A DNA stretch of 39,560 nt, from positions 1-39,560 of the forward strand of contig JAPUER010000073.1 in the NCBI GenBank assembly GCA_027492485.1, written 5' to 3'. The notes under the pieces were generated by a model. That model had not been told where the DNA came from and searched no databases. It saw only the letters and a list, made by a program, of their open reading frames with translations. Origin of the DNA: Betaproteobacteria bacterium (GTDB lineage Bacteria; Pseudomonadota; Gammaproteobacteria; Burkholderiales; Casimicrobiaceae). Positions 16,623-24,738 of this stretch are shown here, in pieces (the first letter of the stretch is position 1; every line of letters starts with the position of its first letter). The position numbers and the translations under genes were made by a program.

Positions 16623-16901
16623 ATGACCCACACCGGCATTTGCCCTGTTTGCTCATCAATTTGCCAGATCGGGCAATCCGATGGTGGCAACTTGGTCGTC
16701 TTTACTTGCCCGTCGCACGCACCTATACGAATCGCTGTTAGCGTCCTGGGGCTCTTTAACTCCGAGAATCCAAAGTACGCGCAAAAGCTGAAACAAGCAG
16801 TCATGCATTCGCGGCAGAACGGGAACGGGCTTTGGGTGGTGAAGCCAAAGCCTGAGGAGTGGAGTTATAAAAGATTTGACGTCCGTTTTGCCGCGCCGTA
16901 G
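16623..16901 (+). CDS. Small hypothetical protein with Cys pairs
   Basis: A 92-residue frame on the strand opposite to its neighbours. It begins MTHTGICPVCSSICQIG and later has FTCPSHAP, so CPVC plus a downstream C/H pair could form a small zinc site. ATG 16623 is preceded by AAAGG with 5-base spacing; upstream in-frame ATGs at 16587, 16596 and 16608 lack this. Base composition is visibly less GC-rich than the flanking ruv genes, suggesting transfer. I do not recognise the family and no function is assigned. Confidence 0.5.
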   Translation: MTHTGICPVCSSICQIGQSDGGNLVVFTCPSHAPIRIAVSVLGLFNSENPKYAQKLKQAVMHSRQNGNGLWVVKPKPEEWSYKRFDVRFAAP

Positions 16902-16921
16902 CCCGGATACTCGCATCCGGG
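16902..16921. terminator. Hairpin directly after the small hypothetical gene
   Basis: CCCGGAT (16902-16908) pairs perfectly with ATCCGGG (16915-16921) around a 6-base loop, beginning at the base after the TAG stop. Only GTTTCC follows, so it is a weak intrinsic terminator or a dispersed palindromic repeat acting as one. Confidence 0.45.
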
Positions 16922-16959
16922 TTTCCGTGGCCAGCTTGGCGAAGCGGGCAGCTACTTGC

Positions 16960-16976
16960 GGCGGGCAGTGCCCGCC
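16960..16976. repeat. Short perfect palindrome
   Basis: GGCGGGC and GCCCGCC flank AGT, followed by CTAC. It is another hairpin in the ruvA-ruvB pocket and resembles widespread intergenic repeats. Confidence 0.6.
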
Positions 16977-16999
16977 CTACTTTGTCACGGGTTCCTGGT

Positions 17000-17062
17000 C
17001 TGGATTCCCCGCGCGACCGCAGGTCGGTCTACCCTGGGCCTGACGAAGGGCGGGAATGACGG
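17000..17062. repeat. Diverged copy of the CTGGATTCCCGC/GCGGGAATGAC repeat
   Basis: CTGGATTCCCC at the left and GCGGGAATGACGG at the right match the ends of the hairpin unit at 37002-37027, but here they are separated by about 40 bases of unrelated sequence. It lies 18 bases beyond the ruvA stop codon. Confidence 0.55.
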
Positions 17063-17080
17063 CGGACAGTCGAGGAGAGG

Positions 17081-17665
17081 CTACTTCGCCTTCGACAGCA
17101 ACTTCAACGCCGCCCGAATCGCGTCGTTCAGCGGCAAGTCGGCGGGCAGGTCGCGGCAGGCGGCGCCTGCTTCCTTTTCGCTGTAGCCGAGCGCGAGCAA
17201 TGCGTTCACCACGTCGTCGGCGGGGCTCGCCGCGGCGGGCGCTGCGCCGGGTGCGCTGCTCGCGGCGACCGCTTTGCCTTTGAGTTCGAGCAGCAGCCGC
17301 TCGGCAGTTTTGTTGCCGATGCCGGGCACGCGGGTGAGGCGCTTGACGTCCTGCAGCGCGATGGCCTGGTTGAGCTCGGCGACCGAGAGGCCGGAGAGCA
17401 CGGCCAGCGCGACCTTGGGGCCGATGCCGGTGACCTTGATGAGCTGGCGGAAAGCGGCGCGTTCGTCGTTGGTCGCGAAACCGAACAGCAGATGCGCGTC
17501 CTCACGCACGACGTAATGCGTCATCAACTGCACGCGCTCGCCGGTGGCGGGCAGCGCGTAGAAGGTGCTCATCGGCACGTCCACCTCATAGCCGACGCCG
17601 CCGACGTCAATGGTGATCTGCGGCGGTTGCTTGGCGACGAGCTGGCCGGTGAGGCGTCCGATCAT
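17081..17665 (-). CDS. ruvA: Holliday junction DNA-binding protein RuvA
   Basis: Tetrameric protein that binds Holliday junctions and loads RuvB. The 194-residue product begins with the OB-fold segment [20 protein letters not shown]. It has the two helix-hairpin-helix regions ([20 protein letters not shown] and [20 protein letters not shown]) and ends with the C-terminal RuvB-binding domain ([16 protein letters not shown]). ATG 17665 gives the exact family start. It follows ruvC after an AT-rich 143-base gap, and ruvB is displaced by an accessory pocket. Confidence 0.97.
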   Translation of the reverse strand: MIGRLTGQLVAKQPPQITIDVGGVGYEVDVPMSTFYALPATGERVQLMTHYVVREDAHLLFGFATNDERAAFRQLIKVTGIGPKVALAVLSGLSVAELNQAIALQDVKRLTRVPGIGNKTAERLLLELKGKAVAASSAPGAAPAAASPADDVVNALLALGYSEKEAGAACRDLPADLPLNDAIRAALKLLSKAK

Positions 17666-17808
17666 GATGTGTCTCTGTCAAAAAACTTAACAACTTTTTC
17701 GTCAAATGGCTTCAGCACTGGGCACCGCACCACAAATCGCCACAAGTCGACTATTTGGCTATTTAGCGTTCCAGCCCTTATTCAATGGCGCTTACAGCGC
17801 AAAGCTGA
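17666..17808. other. AT-rich spacer between ruvC and ruvA
   Basis: This 143-base gap is clearly richer in A and T than flanking genes, with runs such as CAAAAAACTTAACAAC. It may hold a promoter for ruvA on the minus strand, but I see no convincing -35/-10 pair and no open frame. Confidence 0.4.
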
Positions 17809-18357
17809 TCATACGATCCGCCCGCCGCGCTGCCGTATTTTCCGCTTGGCGAGCAGTTCCGGCGCCAGCGCGCCCAGGCCCTGGCGCGAGTGCGCGTGAG
17901 TGATCGCGGTGGCGAGCGCGTCGGCGGCGTCGGCCTGCGGCGTGGCGTCGAGCTTGAGCAGCCGTTTGACCATTTCCTGCACCTGTTCCTTCGCCGCCTT
18001 GCCGTGGCCGACTACGGCCTGCTTGACCTGCAGCGCGGTGTATTCGTGCACCGTGGCGCCGGCGAGCACGGCGGCCGTCATCGCCGCGCCGCGCGCCTGA
18101 CCGAGTAGCAGCGTCGACTGCGGATTGACGTTGACGAACACCTTTTCGACGACGACATCGTCGGGCTTGTGCTGCGCGATGATGCTCTGCACGTCCTGGG
18201 CGATCGTCAGCAGCCGCTCGGGCAGCGTGCCGGCGTCGTCCGTCCTGATGCAGCCGCTGGCGATGTAGGCGAGCGCGTTGCCGCGCTGCGCGATGAGGCC
18301 GAAGCCGGTGCTGCGCAGGCCGGGGTCGATGCCGAGGATGGTGCGGGCGCTATTCAA
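17809..18357 (-). CDS. ruvC: Holliday junction resolvase RuvC
   Basis: Endonuclease that resolves Holliday junctions after RuvAB migration. The 182-residue product has the catalytic acids of the RNase H-like fold: D in [15 protein letters not shown] in [10 protein letters not shown], and the Asp pair in [15 protein letters not shown]. The only usable start near the catalytic motif is TTG 18357, with no visible Shine-Dalgarno. A palindromic repeat begins 6 bases upstream at 18363, so the ribosome-binding region appears to have been replaced by repeat sequence. Frame and motifs are otherwise intact. Confidence 0.94.
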   Translation of the reverse strand: MNSARTILGIDPGLRSTGFGLIAQRGNALAYIASGCIRTDDAGTLPERLLTIAQDVQSIIAQHKPDDVVVEKVFVNVNPQSTLLLGQARGAAMTAAVLAGATVHEYTALQVKQAVVGHGKAAKEQVQEMVKRLLKLDATPQADAADALATAITHAHSRQGLGALAPELLAKRKIRQRGGRIV

Positions 18358-18362
18358 TCTGT

Positions 18363-18423
18363 GGGAGCGGCCTTGGCCGCGATTGTGTGGGTACAGCCGG
18401 GAATCGCGGCCAAGGCCGCTCCC
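18363..18423. repeat. REP-like inverted repeat, family 1, copy 1
   Basis: Each arm begins GGGAGCGGCCTTGGCCGCGA and the two 22-bp arms (18363-18384 and 18402-18423) are perfectly complementary around a 17-base spacer. Further copies lie at 30430-30497 and 37759-37841. This copy fills most of the gap between the YbjQ-like gene and the ruvC start. Confidence 0.9.
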
Positions 18424-18435
18424 GCGAGGCGTCCA

Positions 18436-18780
18436 CTACATCTTCACCGCGGTGCCGCTGACGGCCACCATCATCATGCCGTTGGTCTCGCCGAGCACTT
18501 CGTAGTCGAAATCGACGCCGATGATGCCGGTGGCGCCGAGTTCCTTTGCGGCCGCGATCATGTCTTCCAGGGCCGCTTCGCGCGCGCCCGCGAGCGAGCG
18601 CTCGTAGCCGCCGGCGCGGCCACCGACCACGTCGCGCACCGACGAAAACATGTCGCGGAAGATGTTGGCGCCAATGATCGCCTCGCCGTTGACGATGCCC
18701 AGACACTGGCTGGCCTCAATGCCCGGCGGCGTGATCGTGGCGAGGAAGAAACCGTCGTCTTTTTTCGAGAACCAGCCCAT
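18436..18780 (-). CDS. YbjQ/UPF0145-type heavy-metal-binding-domain protein
   Basis: A 114-residue protein of the YbjQ family (putative heavy-metal-binding domain; structures of relatives are pentameric rings). Visible family segments are NGEAIIGANIFRDMFSSVRD, GRAGGYERSLAGAREAALED and GATGIIGVDFDYEVLG. ATG 18780 is preceded by AGGAG at a 6-base spacing. It lies 13 bases downstream of the yebC-type gene. No function is established for the family. Confidence 0.88.
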   Translation of the reverse strand: MGWFSKKDDGFFLATITPPGIEASQCLGIVNGEAIIGANIFRDMFSSVRDVVGGRAGGYERSLAGAREAALEDMIAAAKELGATGIIGVDFDYEVLGETNGMMMVAVSGTAVKM

Positions 18781-18793
18781 TGCGTACTCCTGA

Positions 18794-19519
18794 TTACTCT
18801 TCGATCACTGCCGACGTGTAGACGTCCTGCACATCATCGACGGCATCGAAGGCGTCGAGCAGTTTCTGCATCTTGACGGCGTCGTCACCGGTGAAAACAA
18901 CCTCGTTCTGCGCCTTCATCGTCACCTCGCCGATCTCGGACTTGAAGCCGGCTTTCGCCAGCGCTTCTTTCACGTTGACGAAATCGTAGGGGCCGGTGAT
19001 GACTTCAATCGAACCATCGTCGTTGCTCAGCACGTCCTCGGCGCCTGCTTCGAGCGCGGCTTCCATCAGTTTGTTCTCGTCGGTGCCCGGCGCGAACAGC
19101 AGCGTGCCGCAATGCTTGAACAGGAAAGCGACCGAGCCATCGGTGCCGAGATTGCCGCCGTATTTGCTGAAGGCGTGGCGGACTTCGCTCACCGTGCGCT
19201 GGCGGTTGTCGGTGAGGCAATCGACGATGATCGCGGCGCCGTTGATGCCATAGCCTTCGTAGCGGATTTCTTCGTAGTTGACGCCTTCCATCTCGCCGGC
19301 GCCGCGCTTGATGGCGCGCTCGACGGTGTCCTTGGCGAGGTTGTTGTCATATGCCTTGTCGACCGCCAGCCGCAGCCGCGGATTGCCATCGATGCTGCTG
19401 CCGCCCATCTTGGCGGCGACGGTGATTTCCTTGATCAGGCGCGTCGAAATCTTGCCTTTTTTTGCATCCTGACGCCCCTTGCGGTGCTGGATGTTTGCCC
19501 ATTTGCTGTGACCGGCCAT
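18794..19519 (-). CDS. yebC: YebC/PmpR/TACO1 family protein
   Basis: A 241-residue member of the YebC family, described as transcriptional regulators in some bacteria and linked to translation of proline-rich stretches in others. The family start [20 protein letters not shown] is intact at ATG 19519. Later segments include [20 protein letters not shown] and [20 protein letters not shown]. The longer frame adds residues not seen in the family. Association with ruvC downstream is a common arrangement in proteobacteria. Confidence 0.95.
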   Translation of the reverse strand: MAGHSKWANIQHRKGRQDAKKGKISTRLIKEITVAAKMGGSSIDGNPRLRLAVDKAYDNNLAKDTVERAIKRGAGEMEGVNYEEIRYEGYGINGAAIIVDCLTDNRQRTVSEVRHAFSKYGGNLGTDGSVAFLFKHCGTLLFAPGTDENKLMEAALEAGAEDVLSNDDGSIEVITGPYDFVNVKEALAKAGFKSEIGEVTMKAQNEVVFTGDDAVKMQKLLDAFDAVDDVQDVYTSAVIEE

Positions 19520-19573
19520 AGTGTGCAGGCGCGCACCACGGCGCACCGGAATGAAGTGACGAAAACGATGATT

Positions 19574-20212
19574 TTACGAAGCGGCGGCCGTCGGGGCGCC
19601 GCCGCCCCGTGCCAGCAGTTGCCGGACCGTCTTCAGGCGCAGTTCGGCGTCGTTGATTTCGAGCAGGCTCTGCTTGATGCCGGGGGGCAGTTGCAGCATT
19701 TCCACCAGTCGCGAACCGACCCAGGATGCGTCATCGAGCTCGATGGGTTCGGCGAAGCGTTCGGCACCGTTCTGCTCGATCACCCGCGCCAGCAACTGGC
19801 CCAGTTCGGCATACTCATCGGGCAATTTGACCTTGGGCTCCGGCCGAATCCAGCGCACCGCGGCGTGGTTGAGCCCGCTGCGGCCCAGCGACGAGCGCAC
19901 GATCTCGAAGCGATCCTCGCCGACCACATCGAGCAGGAAAATGCCCGCCTGCGGCACGTCGTAGGACAGCACGCGAACGGCGGTGCCGACGTTGGCAAAG
20001 GTCTGCTGCGCGCCGACCTCGGCGCCGCTGGTCAGCGTGACCACGCCGAACAATTCGCCATCGGCAATCCGCGCCTTGGCCAGTTCGAGGTAGCGCTGCT
20101 CGAAAACCTTGAGCCCGACCCGCCCGCCGGGAAACAGCGTGGCGCTGAGCGGAAACAGGGACAGGACTTCCGGCAGTTTTTTCTCCGGTTTGCGGGTGAG
20201 AAACGACAGCAT
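19574..20212 (-). CDS. Lon N-terminal (LON) domain protein
   Basis: A 212-residue protein carrying only the substrate-binding LON domain, without the ATPase or protease parts of Lon. It begins MLSFLTRKPEKKLPEVLSLF, then has PLSATLFPGGRVGLKVFEQR and GELFGVVTLTSGAEVGA, typical of stand-alone LON proteins. The C-terminus is helical (LPPGIKQSLLEINDAELRLK). ATG 20212 gives the family start; the longer frame upstream overlaps the rapZ end. Its cellular role is not established. Confidence 0.88.
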   Translation of the reverse strand: MLSFLTRKPEKKLPEVLSLFPLSATLFPGGRVGLKVFEQRYLELAKARIADGELFGVVTLTSGAEVGAQQTFANVGTAVRVLSYDVPQAGIFLLDVVGEDRFEIVRSSLGRSGLNHAAVRWIRPEPKVKLPDEYAELGQLLARVIEQNGAERFAEPIELDDASWVGSRLVEMLQLPPGIKQSLLEINDAELRLKTVRQLLARGGGAPTAAAS

Positions 20213-20240
20213 GATGGGGTGACGCCTGGCTCTCCGGCGC

Positions 20241-21107
20241 TTATTCCGGTTGTGGGTGTTCGCGATCGTGGCGCAGCACGCGGGCATCGGGTTCAAGCCG
20301 CGCCTTCAGCGCATTGGCGACGTAAACCGAGCGATGCTTGCCGCCAGTGCAGCCGATGGCGATGTGCACACGGGCGCGGTTGTCGGCGACGAAGCCGGGC
20401 AGCGAAGTGCGCACATAGGCCGCAATTGCGTCGACCAGCACGGCGGTTTCCGGCTGCGCCCGCAGATAGTCGATCACCGGTCCGTCGCGCCCGGTGAGCG
20501 CCGCGAGCCCCGGCTCGTAGAACGGGTTGGGCAGAACGCGGGCGTCGAATACCAGGTCGGCGTCGGGCGGTATGCCCTGGCGGTAGGCGAACGACGAAAT
20601 CTCCAGCAGCGGCAGATCGCTACGCTCGCCGATCGCGGCGGCGAACTGGCGCACGCGCTGGCGCAGCAGATGGGTGCTGGTGGCGCTGGTGTCGATGTCG
20701 AAGGCCCGCCCGGTAACGGCCCGCAGCCGCGACCGCTCGGCGACGATGGCGTCCTGCAATGTGGTGTCGTCGCTGGCGAACGGGTGCTTGCGGCGGGTTT
20801 CGGCGAAACGCCGTTGCAGCGTCAGGTCGCTGGCGTCGATGCGCACGATGCGCAGCGGCAATGCCGGATGCAGCGCGCGGATGCGCTCGACGCCGCGTTC
20901 GAAGTCGGCGACGAAGGTCGGCGAATGCGCATTGACGCTGACGCCAAGCGACTGGCTGTGCGTCGCCAGCATGGCGTCGACGGTATCGGCCAGCAGCGCG
21001 GCCGGCAGGTTGCTGACGATGGCGAAGCCGACATCCTCCAGCGCGCCGAGCGCGACGTTCTTGCCGGCGCCGGAAACACCGAGTACGAGGATGAGCTGTA
21101 CGGGCAC
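20241..21107 (-). CDS. rapZ: RNase adapter / nucleotide-binding protein RapZ
   Basis: P-loop protein which in E. coli guides RNase E to the small RNA GlmZ and thereby adjusts glucosamine-6-phosphate synthase. The 288-residue product has Walker A GVSGAGKN near residue 10, VRIDASDLTLQRRFAETRRKHP-type central motifs, and the C-terminal RNA-binding signature IGCTGGKHRSVYVAN. The start is GTG 21107, 12 bases after the hprK stop, with a weak ribosome site. Its place beside hprK, ptsN and rpoN is conserved. Whether it acts on RNA in this organism is an inference. Confidence 0.94.
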   Translation of the reverse strand: MPVQLILVLGVSGAGKNVALGALEDVGFAIVSNLPAALLADTVDAMLATHSQSLGVSVNAHSPTFVADFERGVERIRALHPALPLRIVRIDASDLTLQRRFAETRRKHPFASDDTTLQDAIVAERSRLRAVTGRAFDIDTSATSTHLLRQRVRQFAAAIGERSDLPLLEISSFAYRQGIPPDADLVFDARVLPNPFYEPGLAALTGRDGPVIDYLRAQPETAVLVDAIAAYVRTSLPGFVADNRARVHIAIGCTGGKHRSVYVANALKARLEPDARVLRHDREHPQPE

Positions 21108-21119
21108 GATGGAGAGGGC

Positions 21120-22058
21120 TCAGCCCTCCTCCATCAGCTTGGCCTGGCGTTCGATGAATTCGCGCGTCGAATCGATGCCGCGCAGGTTCAGCACGAAGTT
21201 GCGCACCGCGGTTTCGACCAGCACGGCGAGGTTGCGGCCGGCCGCCACCGGGATCACGACCTTGCGAATCTTGACCCCCAGAATTTCCTGAAACGTCGCG
21301 TTGACGCTCATGCGGTCGAGCCGCTTGAACTGCTCGTCGGTGTGATCTTCGAGGTGAACGATCAGCTTCAGCGATTTGCGCGGCCGTACCGCCGTTTCGC
21401 CGAAGGTGGTGCGAATGTTCAGGATGCCGATGCCGCGCACTTCCAGAAAGTCCTTCAGCACGTCCGGGCAACGGCCTTCGATCAGCTCCGGCGACACCTT
21501 GTAGACCTCGACGATGTCGTCGGCGATCAGGCCGTGACCGCGGCTGATCAGCTCCAGCGCCAGCTCGCTCTTGCCGATCGCCGAGGCGCCGGTAATCAGC
21601 ACGCCCATCTCGAGCACGTCGAGGAACACGCCGTGCAGCGTGGCGTTCGCCGCCAGCATGCGCGACAGATACAGGCGCAGCACATCGACCACATGCGGGC
21701 TCGGGTGCGGGCATTGCATCAGCGGCACGTGCGCGCGATCGCACTGCTCGAGCATGTAGGCCGGCGGGGCGCCGACCCCGCAAACGAAAACCGCGCCCAA
21801 TTCGTCCACCAGCAGGCGCGAAAAGGTGGCCTGCTGTTCCGCGGCCGGCAGCGTGCCGAGATAGGCAATTTCGGCCGGCCCGATCAGCTGGATGCGAAAC
21901 GGGTGGATGAAATTCATGTGGCCGACGAGACCAACGTCGGCCTGCGCGGTGGTGTCGCGCGACAGCATGCGGCCGCCGCCATCGCGGCCCGCCAGCCACA
22001 CCAGATCAAGACGCTCCTGATTGTCGGCAAACAGCCGGGAAAGCTCGACGGTTCGCAT
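21120..22058 (-). CDS. hprK: HPr kinase/phosphorylase HprK
   Basis: Bifunctional enzyme that phosphorylates and dephosphorylates a serine of HPr. The 312-residue protein has an N-terminal regulatory domain and a C-terminal catalytic domain. The latter contains the P-loop GASAIGKSELALEL (about residue 156), the signature RGIGILNIRTTFG and the later VAAGRNLAVLVETAVRN. All catalytic landmarks are present. It is encoded between ptsN and rapZ; HPr and enzyme I genes are not in this window. ATG 22058 is the family start. Confidence 0.95.
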   Translation of the reverse strand: MRTVELSRLFADNQERLDLVWLAGRDGGGRMLSRDTTAQADVGLVGHMNFIHPFRIQLIGPAEIAYLGTLPAAEQQATFSRLLVDELGAVFVCGVGAPPAYMLEQCDRAHVPLMQCPHPSPHVVDVLRLYLSRMLAANATLHGVFLDVLEMGVLITGASAIGKSELALELISRGHGLIADDIVEVYKVSPELIEGRCPDVLKDFLEVRGIGILNIRTTFGETAVRPRKSLKLIVHLEDHTDEQFKRLDRMSVNATFQEILGVKIRKVVIPVAAGRNLAVLVETAVRNFVLNLRGIDSTREFIERQAKLMEEG

Positions 22059-22074
22059 GGGCGGATGCCGTCAG

Positions 22075-22527
22075 CTATTGTGGCGCGCTGAACAAGGCAT
22101 GAATGGCCTTGGGCTCGATCGCGGCCGACAGCGCGTCGCGGAAGCTGCGGTTGGAAAAGCGCTGCGCCAGTTCGGACAGGATCTGCAGGTGCTCGTCGGT
22201 CGCCGCCTCCGGCACCAGCAGCACGAAGATGTCGCGCACCGGCTGGTTGTCCGGCGCCTCGAACGGAATCGGTGTCCTCGGCCGGGCAAAAAACCCGATC
22301 GCGCGGTCGAGCCCGCGAATGCGGCCGTGCGGAATGGCGATGCCCTGGCCGAGCCCGGTCGAGCCCAGCCGCTCGCGCGCCAGCAGGCTGTCGACGGTAA
22401 CCGTCGGCGTCAGGTCGTAACGCAGTTCGGATTCGAGCGCGATGACCTCGAACAGCCGGCGTTTGTTGGCGACGTCGAGGTCGAGCAACACATTTTCTGG
22501 CGTCAGGAGATCAGCGAGGTGGCTCAC
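22075..22527 (-). CDS. ptsN: PTS-Ntr EIIA component PtsN
   Basis: Phosphoryl acceptor of the nitrogen-related PTS, a regulatory rather than sugar-importing branch. The 150-residue product carries the phosphorylated-histidine motif GIAIPHGRIRGLDRAIGF near residue 67, and DIFVLLVPEAATDEHLQIL. The start is GTG 22527; no nearby ATG precedes the conserved region and the Shine-Dalgarno is weak. It lies 16 bases upstream of hprK and downstream of hpf across a hairpin-rich gap. Confidence 0.95.
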   Translation of the reverse strand: MSHLADLLTPENVLLDLDVANKRRLFEVIALESELRYDLTPTVTVDSLLARERLGSTGLGQGIAIPHGRIRGLDRAIGFFARPRTPIPFEAPDNQPVRDIFVLLVPEAATDEHLQILSELAQRFSNRSFRDALSAAIEPKAIHALFSAPQ

Positions 22528-22549
22528 AGGTGGCGATATCCGTAAAGCC

Positions 22550-22574
22550 CATCCCGCTGCGGGGCAGCGGGATG
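22550..22574. promoter_or_regulatory. Perfect 11-bp hairpin between hpf and ptsN
   Basis: CATCCCGCTGC (22550-22560) and GCAGCGGGATG (22564-22574) pair perfectly with a 3-base loop. It sits 23 bases upstream of the ptsN start. There is no T-tract, so partial termination, mRNA processing or stability control are possible roles. Confidence 0.55.
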
Positions 22575-22586
22575 AACGTGACTAAG

Positions 22587-22617
22587 GCCGGCCAGACGGA
22601 CGTTGCCACTGGCCGGC
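22587..22617. promoter_or_regulatory. Second 9-bp hairpin between hpf and ptsN
   Basis: GCCGGCCAG (22587-22595) pairs with CTGGCCGGC (22609-22617) around 13 bases. A third pair, ATCCTGCG near 22624 and CGCAGGAT near 22669, flanks the remainder of the gap. Together they make this 163-base spacer strongly structured. Confidence 0.45.
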
Positions 22618-22690
22618 GACGAAATCCTGCGATTCTAGTGCAGCGCATCAAACACCAAGCTGACGAAACCGCAGGATCCGGCCACCCGCT

Positions 22691-23017
22691 TCAATTGAGG
22701 TCGACGCGCTTGCGCACAAAGCCCTCGTCGCGGCTGACCTGCAGCCGCTCCTTGTGCCGCAGCACCTGGCGATCCAGGCGGTCGGCCAGCTCGTCGATGG
22801 CGGCGTAGAGATTTTCGCCCTCGCAGGCGGCATGGATTTCGCGGCCGCTGACATGCACATTCGCCTCGACCTTTTGCCTCAGCTTTTCAACCGACATGAC
22901 GACGTTGACGTCGATCACGTGATCGAAGTGGCGATTGACGCGATCGAGCTTCGACACCATATAGGCGCGCAGCGCATCGGTCACCGCAACATGATGGCCG
23001 GTAATGTGCAGATTCAT
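22691..23017 (-). CDS. hpf: Ribosome hibernation promoting factor (HPF/YfiA family)
   Basis: Binds the 30S subunit in slow-growing cells and inactivates ribosomes. The 108-residue protein is of the short type: MNLHITGHHVAVTDALRAYM, then DVNVVMSVEKLRQKVEANVH and EGENLYAAIDELADRLDRQV, without the long C-terminal dimerisation domain. ATG 23017 is preceded by GAGAGG. It directly follows rpoN (59-base gap), the classic proteobacterial position. Confidence 0.95.
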   Translation of the reverse strand: MNLHITGHHVAVTDALRAYMVSKLDRVNRHFDHVIDVNVVMSVEKLRQKVEANVHVSGREIHAACEGENLYAAIDELADRLDRQVLRHKERLQVSRDEGFVRKRVDLN

Positions 23018-23076
23018 GAACGTACCTCTCGATAACTGGATTGAATGTCCGGCGCAGCCATCCCTTCCCCGCGGAA

Positions 23077-24732
23077 TCAGTTGCGCCTTCTCAGGTTGAC
23101 CGGGGCGATGTTTTGCAGTTCCCGGTACTTGGCCACAGTCCGGCGTGCAACGATGATGCCCTGTTCTCCGAGCAATTCAGCGATGCGGCTGTCGGTCAGC
23201 GGCTCGTTGGCGTCCTCCTCTGCGATAAGTGACTTGATCATGGCGCGTATCGCCGTCGAAGACGCAGCGCCGCCGGCATCGGTCGCCACATGGCTGCCGA
23301 AGAAATACTTGAGTTCGAAGGAGCCGCGCGTCGAAGCAAGGAACTTCTGCGTGGTGACGCGGGAAACGGTCGATTCGTGCAGGCCGAGTGCGTCGGCCAC
23401 CTCCCTGAGCACCAGCGGTCGCATGGCGACCTCGCCGTGATCAAAGAACGCCTGTTGTCTATCCACAATCTCGCTGGCTACCCGAAGAATCGTGTCGAAC
23501 CGTTGAGCCACATTCTTAACCAACCAGCGCGCTTCTTGCAACTGGGTCGACAGCGGGGTGGAACGGCCTTCTTTCTGGCGTTGCAACATGTCGGCATAAA
23601 CCGTGTTGACGCTCAGTCGCGGCACCGCCACCGGATTGAGTTCGGCCAGCCAGCGCCGTTTGTTGCGGCGCACGATAACGTCGGGAATCATCTGTACCGA
23701 CGACACATCGGCGAATGGCGCGCCGGGCCGCGGTGTCAGCGACCTGATTACCGCATGTGCGGCCTTCAGATCCTCGTCGTCGATGTCGAACAGCTTGCGG
23801 ATGTGCACGTAGTCGCGGCGTCCGAGCGCATCGAGCGCTTCGGCGACGATACGGCGGGCGAGGCGGACGTCGGCGTTGTTGCGCAGCGTCGCCAGTTGCA
23901 GCAGCAGGCATTCGCGCAGATCGCGGGCGCCGACACCGGCAGGATCGAAGCCCTGCAGCAGCCGCAGCGCCTGCTGCCAGTCCTGCTCGGAGATGAGCGC
24001 ATCGCCGATGCCACTATCGTCGCCATCGCCGCCGTGCGGCAGCAGCGCCTCGATGTCCTCACGAGTGACGCCGAGAAAGCCGTCGTCGTCGAGGCTTTCG
24101 ATCATCGCGCGCAGCAGTAGCGCAACTTCCGGCGCTGCGTCGACGAATGCCGCCTGCGCACGCAGATGCTCGGTCAGGCTCTCGGGCGCCGAGCGCTGCG
24201 ACTCGAACGATTCGTCATCGTCGTCGAAACTGCCGGCGCCGGAACTGCCCCATTCCGAAAAATCGAGCCCCGGCTGATCGCTGTCGCCGCCGTCGGTCGC
24301 CGTGGATGGTGTGGCGGTCGCGCCGTCGTCACTGACGCCGGATTCGAACGCGCCAGCTTCGAACGCATCGTTGCCGCCGGGCGCATCGACACCGCCGTCA
24401 GCGTCCGTGGCACCGGTTTGCGTTTCGGCAGTGGCGGCGCTGTCGCCGTTTGCCGATAAGGCGGCCGGCGCCGCCGACAGCACGTCGCTGCCGTCGAGCA
24501 CGCTGTCGCGCTCGGGCGCAACCGCCAGGGCGTCGAGCGACACCATCAGGCTGCTGTCGCCGTCGTCGCCGGCGTCCGCTTCGCCAAGTTCCAGCAACGG
24601 GTTTTCGGCGAGCGCGGCGGCGATCTCTTGCTGCAATTCGAGCGTGGACAACTGCAACAGGCGGATCGACTGCTGCAGTTGCGGCGTCAGCGTCAGGTGC
24701 TGCGCCAGTTTGAGTTGAAGCCCTGCCTTCAA
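23077..24732 (-). CDS. rpoN: RNA polymerase sigma-54 factor RpoN
   Basis: Alternative sigma factor needing bacterial enhancer-binding ATPases. The 551-residue product has region I (LAQHLTLTPQLQQSIRLLQL), the core-binding domain, a helix-turn-helix (LGLHESTVSRVTTQKFL) and the RpoN box ARRTVAKYRE near the C-terminus. Region II, about residues 48-180, is unusually long and acidic, rich in D, S, G and A. This explains why the protein is about 70 residues longer than the E. coli one. The start codon is TTG 24732, matching the conserved N-terminus. It begins 6 bases beyond the lptB stop. Confidence 0.96.
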   Translation of the reverse strand: MKAGLQLKLAQHLTLTPQLQQSIRLLQLSTLELQQEIAAALAENPLLELGEADAGDDGDSSLMVSLDALAVAPERDSVLDGSDVLSAAPAALSANGDSAATAETQTGATDADGGVDAPGGNDAFEAGAFESGVSDDGATATPSTATDGGDSDQPGLDFSEWGSSGAGSFDDDDESFESQRSAPESLTEHLRAQAAFVDAAPEVALLLRAMIESLDDDGFLGVTREDIEALLPHGGDGDDSGIGDALISEQDWQQALRLLQGFDPAGVGARDLRECLLLQLATLRNNADVRLARRIVAEALDALGRRDYVHIRKLFDIDDEDLKAAHAVIRSLTPRPGAPFADVSSVQMIPDVIVRRNKRRWLAELNPVAVPRLSVNTVYADMLQRQKEGRSTPLSTQLQEARWLVKNVAQRFDTILRVASEIVDRQQAFFDHGEVAMRPLVLREVADALGLHESTVSRVTTQKFLASTRGSFELKYFFGSHVATDAGGAASSTAIRAMIKSLIAEEDANEPLTDSRIAELLGEQGIIVARRTVAKYRELQNIAPVNLRRRN

Positions 24733-24738
24733 TGTCGC

